Below are positions 5,921 to 6,356 of a stretch of DNA of 6,356 bases, in pieces. Where the stretch lies: the NCBI GenBank assembly GCA_031289815.1, contig JAITOS010000039.1:1-6356 (forward strand), in the 5' to 3' direction. The notes beneath the pieces are model-generated. The model ran no database searches and was not told the origin of the DNA. It saw nothing but the letters and a program-made list of their open reading frames with translations. How positions within the stretch are numbered: the stretch's first letter is position 1; each line of letters opens with the position of its first letter. The position numbers and the translations under genes are program-made. The stretch is from Peptococcaceae bacterium. Lineage in GTDB: Bacteria > Bacillota > Desulfitobacteriia > Desulfitobacteriales > Desulfitobacteriaceae.

Positions 5921-6084
5921 AGCGTATCCCCCTCCATATCCTATGGGTCGCCCCGCAAAAATGATTTTGATCCGGTGGACGCTTCAAAGCGATCTAGCCG
6001 CGATTCACACCCTGATATGTTACATTCAACATCCTTGTCCTTTGTCCCTGCTACTATCATACCATACTGGCGGGAAGGATAGTT
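5921..6084. other. Intergenic leader upstream of the GNAT-trmK-nif3 group
   Basis: No gene is evident in these 164 bases. They hold the GNAT ribosome site, a small hairpin (CGCTT-CA-AAGCG at 5980-5991), and a short inverted pair ATGTT/AACAT near 6017-6032. A possible promoter sits at 6056-6064. No known riboswitch or T-box motif was recognised. Confidence 0.6.
6056..6064 (-). promoter_or_regulatory. Possible extended -10 promoter for the GNAT-trmK-nif3 group
   Basis: The minus strand reads TGGTATGAT, an extended -10 element (TG, one base, then TATGAT at 6061-6056). No good -35 is visible 16-18 bp upstream; the sequence there is AACTAT. The edge of the 17-bp palindrome at 6085-6101 abuts this -35 region. 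The leader to the GNAT start would be about 130 nt. Confidence 0.4.
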
Positions 6085-6101
6085 TTATCACCTGGTGATA
6101 A
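6085..6101. repeat. Left terminal palindrome
   Basis: TTATCACC-T-GGTGATAA, perfect over 17 bp. It shares 18 bp (6085-6102) with the reverse complement of the right-end palindrome. It lies just upstream of the possible GNAT promoter, so it could also serve as an operator. Confidence 0.9.
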
Positions 6102-6154
6102 TTTTCCGATTTCCGGAATCCAAGGGCGCGACCCGTCCATTTTTCTGGAGAGCC

Positions 6155-6259
6155 GCGCAGGGCGGACGGTTCCGCTTTTCGTCCCGCTGCGCCTTCCTGG
6201 CGCAAAGGGACGCGCTCGGCGTCCATGCCTCGCTTGGCGCGGAACCGTCCGCCCTGCGC
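6155..6259. repeat. 21-bp inverted repeat enclosing a second hairpin
   Basis: Arms 6155-6175 and 6239-6259 are perfectly complementary and GC-rich. Within the 63-bp loop, CGTCCC (6180-6185) pairs with GGGACG (6207-6212), and TGCGCC (6188-6193) pairs with GGCGCA (6199-6204) over a TTCCT loop. As RNA or a cruciform this would be a very stable branched stem on either strand. Confidence 0.95.
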
Positions 6260-6283
6260 TTGGGTTTTCGAGTCTTTCCAGGC

Positions 6284-6308
6284 AAGATTATCACCAGGTG
6301 ATAATCTT
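6284..6308. repeat. Right terminal palindrome, 25 bp
   Basis: The core TTATCACC-A-GGTGATAA (6288-6304) extends perfectly four more bases on each side (AAGA and TCTT). On the plus strand it is followed by more T residues, so it superficially resembles a terminator, but no plus-strand gene precedes it. Confidence 0.9.
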
Positions 6309-6356
6309 TTTCACCGGCGGCCGTACCCCGCATATAGGGATCTCCCCGCAATTGCC

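Larger units (their letters stand above)
6085..6304. repeat. Structured 220-bp palindrome-bounded element (MITE/REP-like candidate)
   Basis: The stretch is bounded by two copies of the palindrome TTATCACCWGGTGATAA, at 6085-6101 (central T) and 6288-6304 (central A), which makes the ends inverted repeats of each other. Inside is a perfect 21-bp inverted repeat (6155-6175 with 6239-6259), and inside that another hairpin (6180-6212). No transposase is present, and open frames through it look like by-products of the repeat structure. I found no clear target-site duplication. It could be a non-autonomous mobile element, a REP-like repeat, or a regulatory or RNA-forming region. The terminal palindromes and stems are seen directly; mobility is inference. 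Confidence 0.6.

Noticed and set aside
6155..6259. T-box or known riboswitch in the structured region
   Set aside because: No T-box sequence (AGGGTGG-ACCGCG type) or other riboswitch core was found, and the symmetry is that of an inverted repeat with no alternative terminator near the GNAT start.
6284..6308. Right palindrome plus T-run as a plus-strand terminator
   Set aside because: No plus-strand gene precedes it and the stem is AT-rich; its match to the left palindrome is better explained as an element end.
6088..6351. Open frames through the structured element, on both strands
   Set aside because: Several frames stay open because the DNA is GC-rich and self-complementary; the proteins are Arg/Ala/Pro-rich and resemble no family. 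A frame entering from the right edge could be the end of an upstream gene, but about 50 bases are too few to judge.

Overview
All genes I can support in this 6.36 kb window lie on the minus strand, so transcription runs from right to left. The sequence looks like a GC-rich member of the Bacillota. The evidence is a strong set of AGGAGG-type ribosome binding sites, the trmK-nif3 gene pair that is usual in that phylum, and a zinc ABC transporter with a lipoprotein binding protein. The RNase P RNA resembles the ancestral type A form rather than the type B form of Bacillus relatives. That points towards a Clostridia- or Negativicutes-like lineage; this placement is inference.

In transcriptional order from the right edge: 6305-6356 is unassigned. 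6085-6304 is a compact, highly structured non-coding repeat with palindromic ends and a 21-bp inner inverted repeat. Next is a leader with a possible extended -10 promoter, then a probable operon of a GNAT acetyltransferase (5920-5480), the tRNA m1A22 methyltransferase TrmK (5449-4643) and a long-form Nif3-like dinuclear-metal protein (4620-3463). The RNase P RNA gene rnpB (about 3431-3057) follows with its own consensus-like promoter, whose -35 box contains the nif3 stop codon. Then comes a small four-helix DMT/EamA-type membrane protein (2907-2527). Last is a zinc-uptake operon znuA-znuC-znuB (2359 to the left edge); the permease runs off the window.

The units are packed tightly. The promoter of the small transporter has its -35 box inside the 3' strand of rnpB and its -10 box just past the rnpB T-tract. 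The zinc operon promoter repeats this layout over the terminator of the small transporter.

Functionally, the right half is housekeeping RNA biology (tRNA methylation, tRNA 5' maturation) plus the conserved Nif3 protein. The left half is membrane transport, with ABC import of zinc as the clear function. Points worth a second look are the structured element upstream of the GNAT gene, an in-frame duplication of the metal-ligand motif DPHVWLSP in ZnuA, an 11-bp perfect tandem repeat in the zinc operon leader, and the overlapping promoters and terminators. I saw no CRISPR array, transposase, phage gene, tRNA or rRNA.
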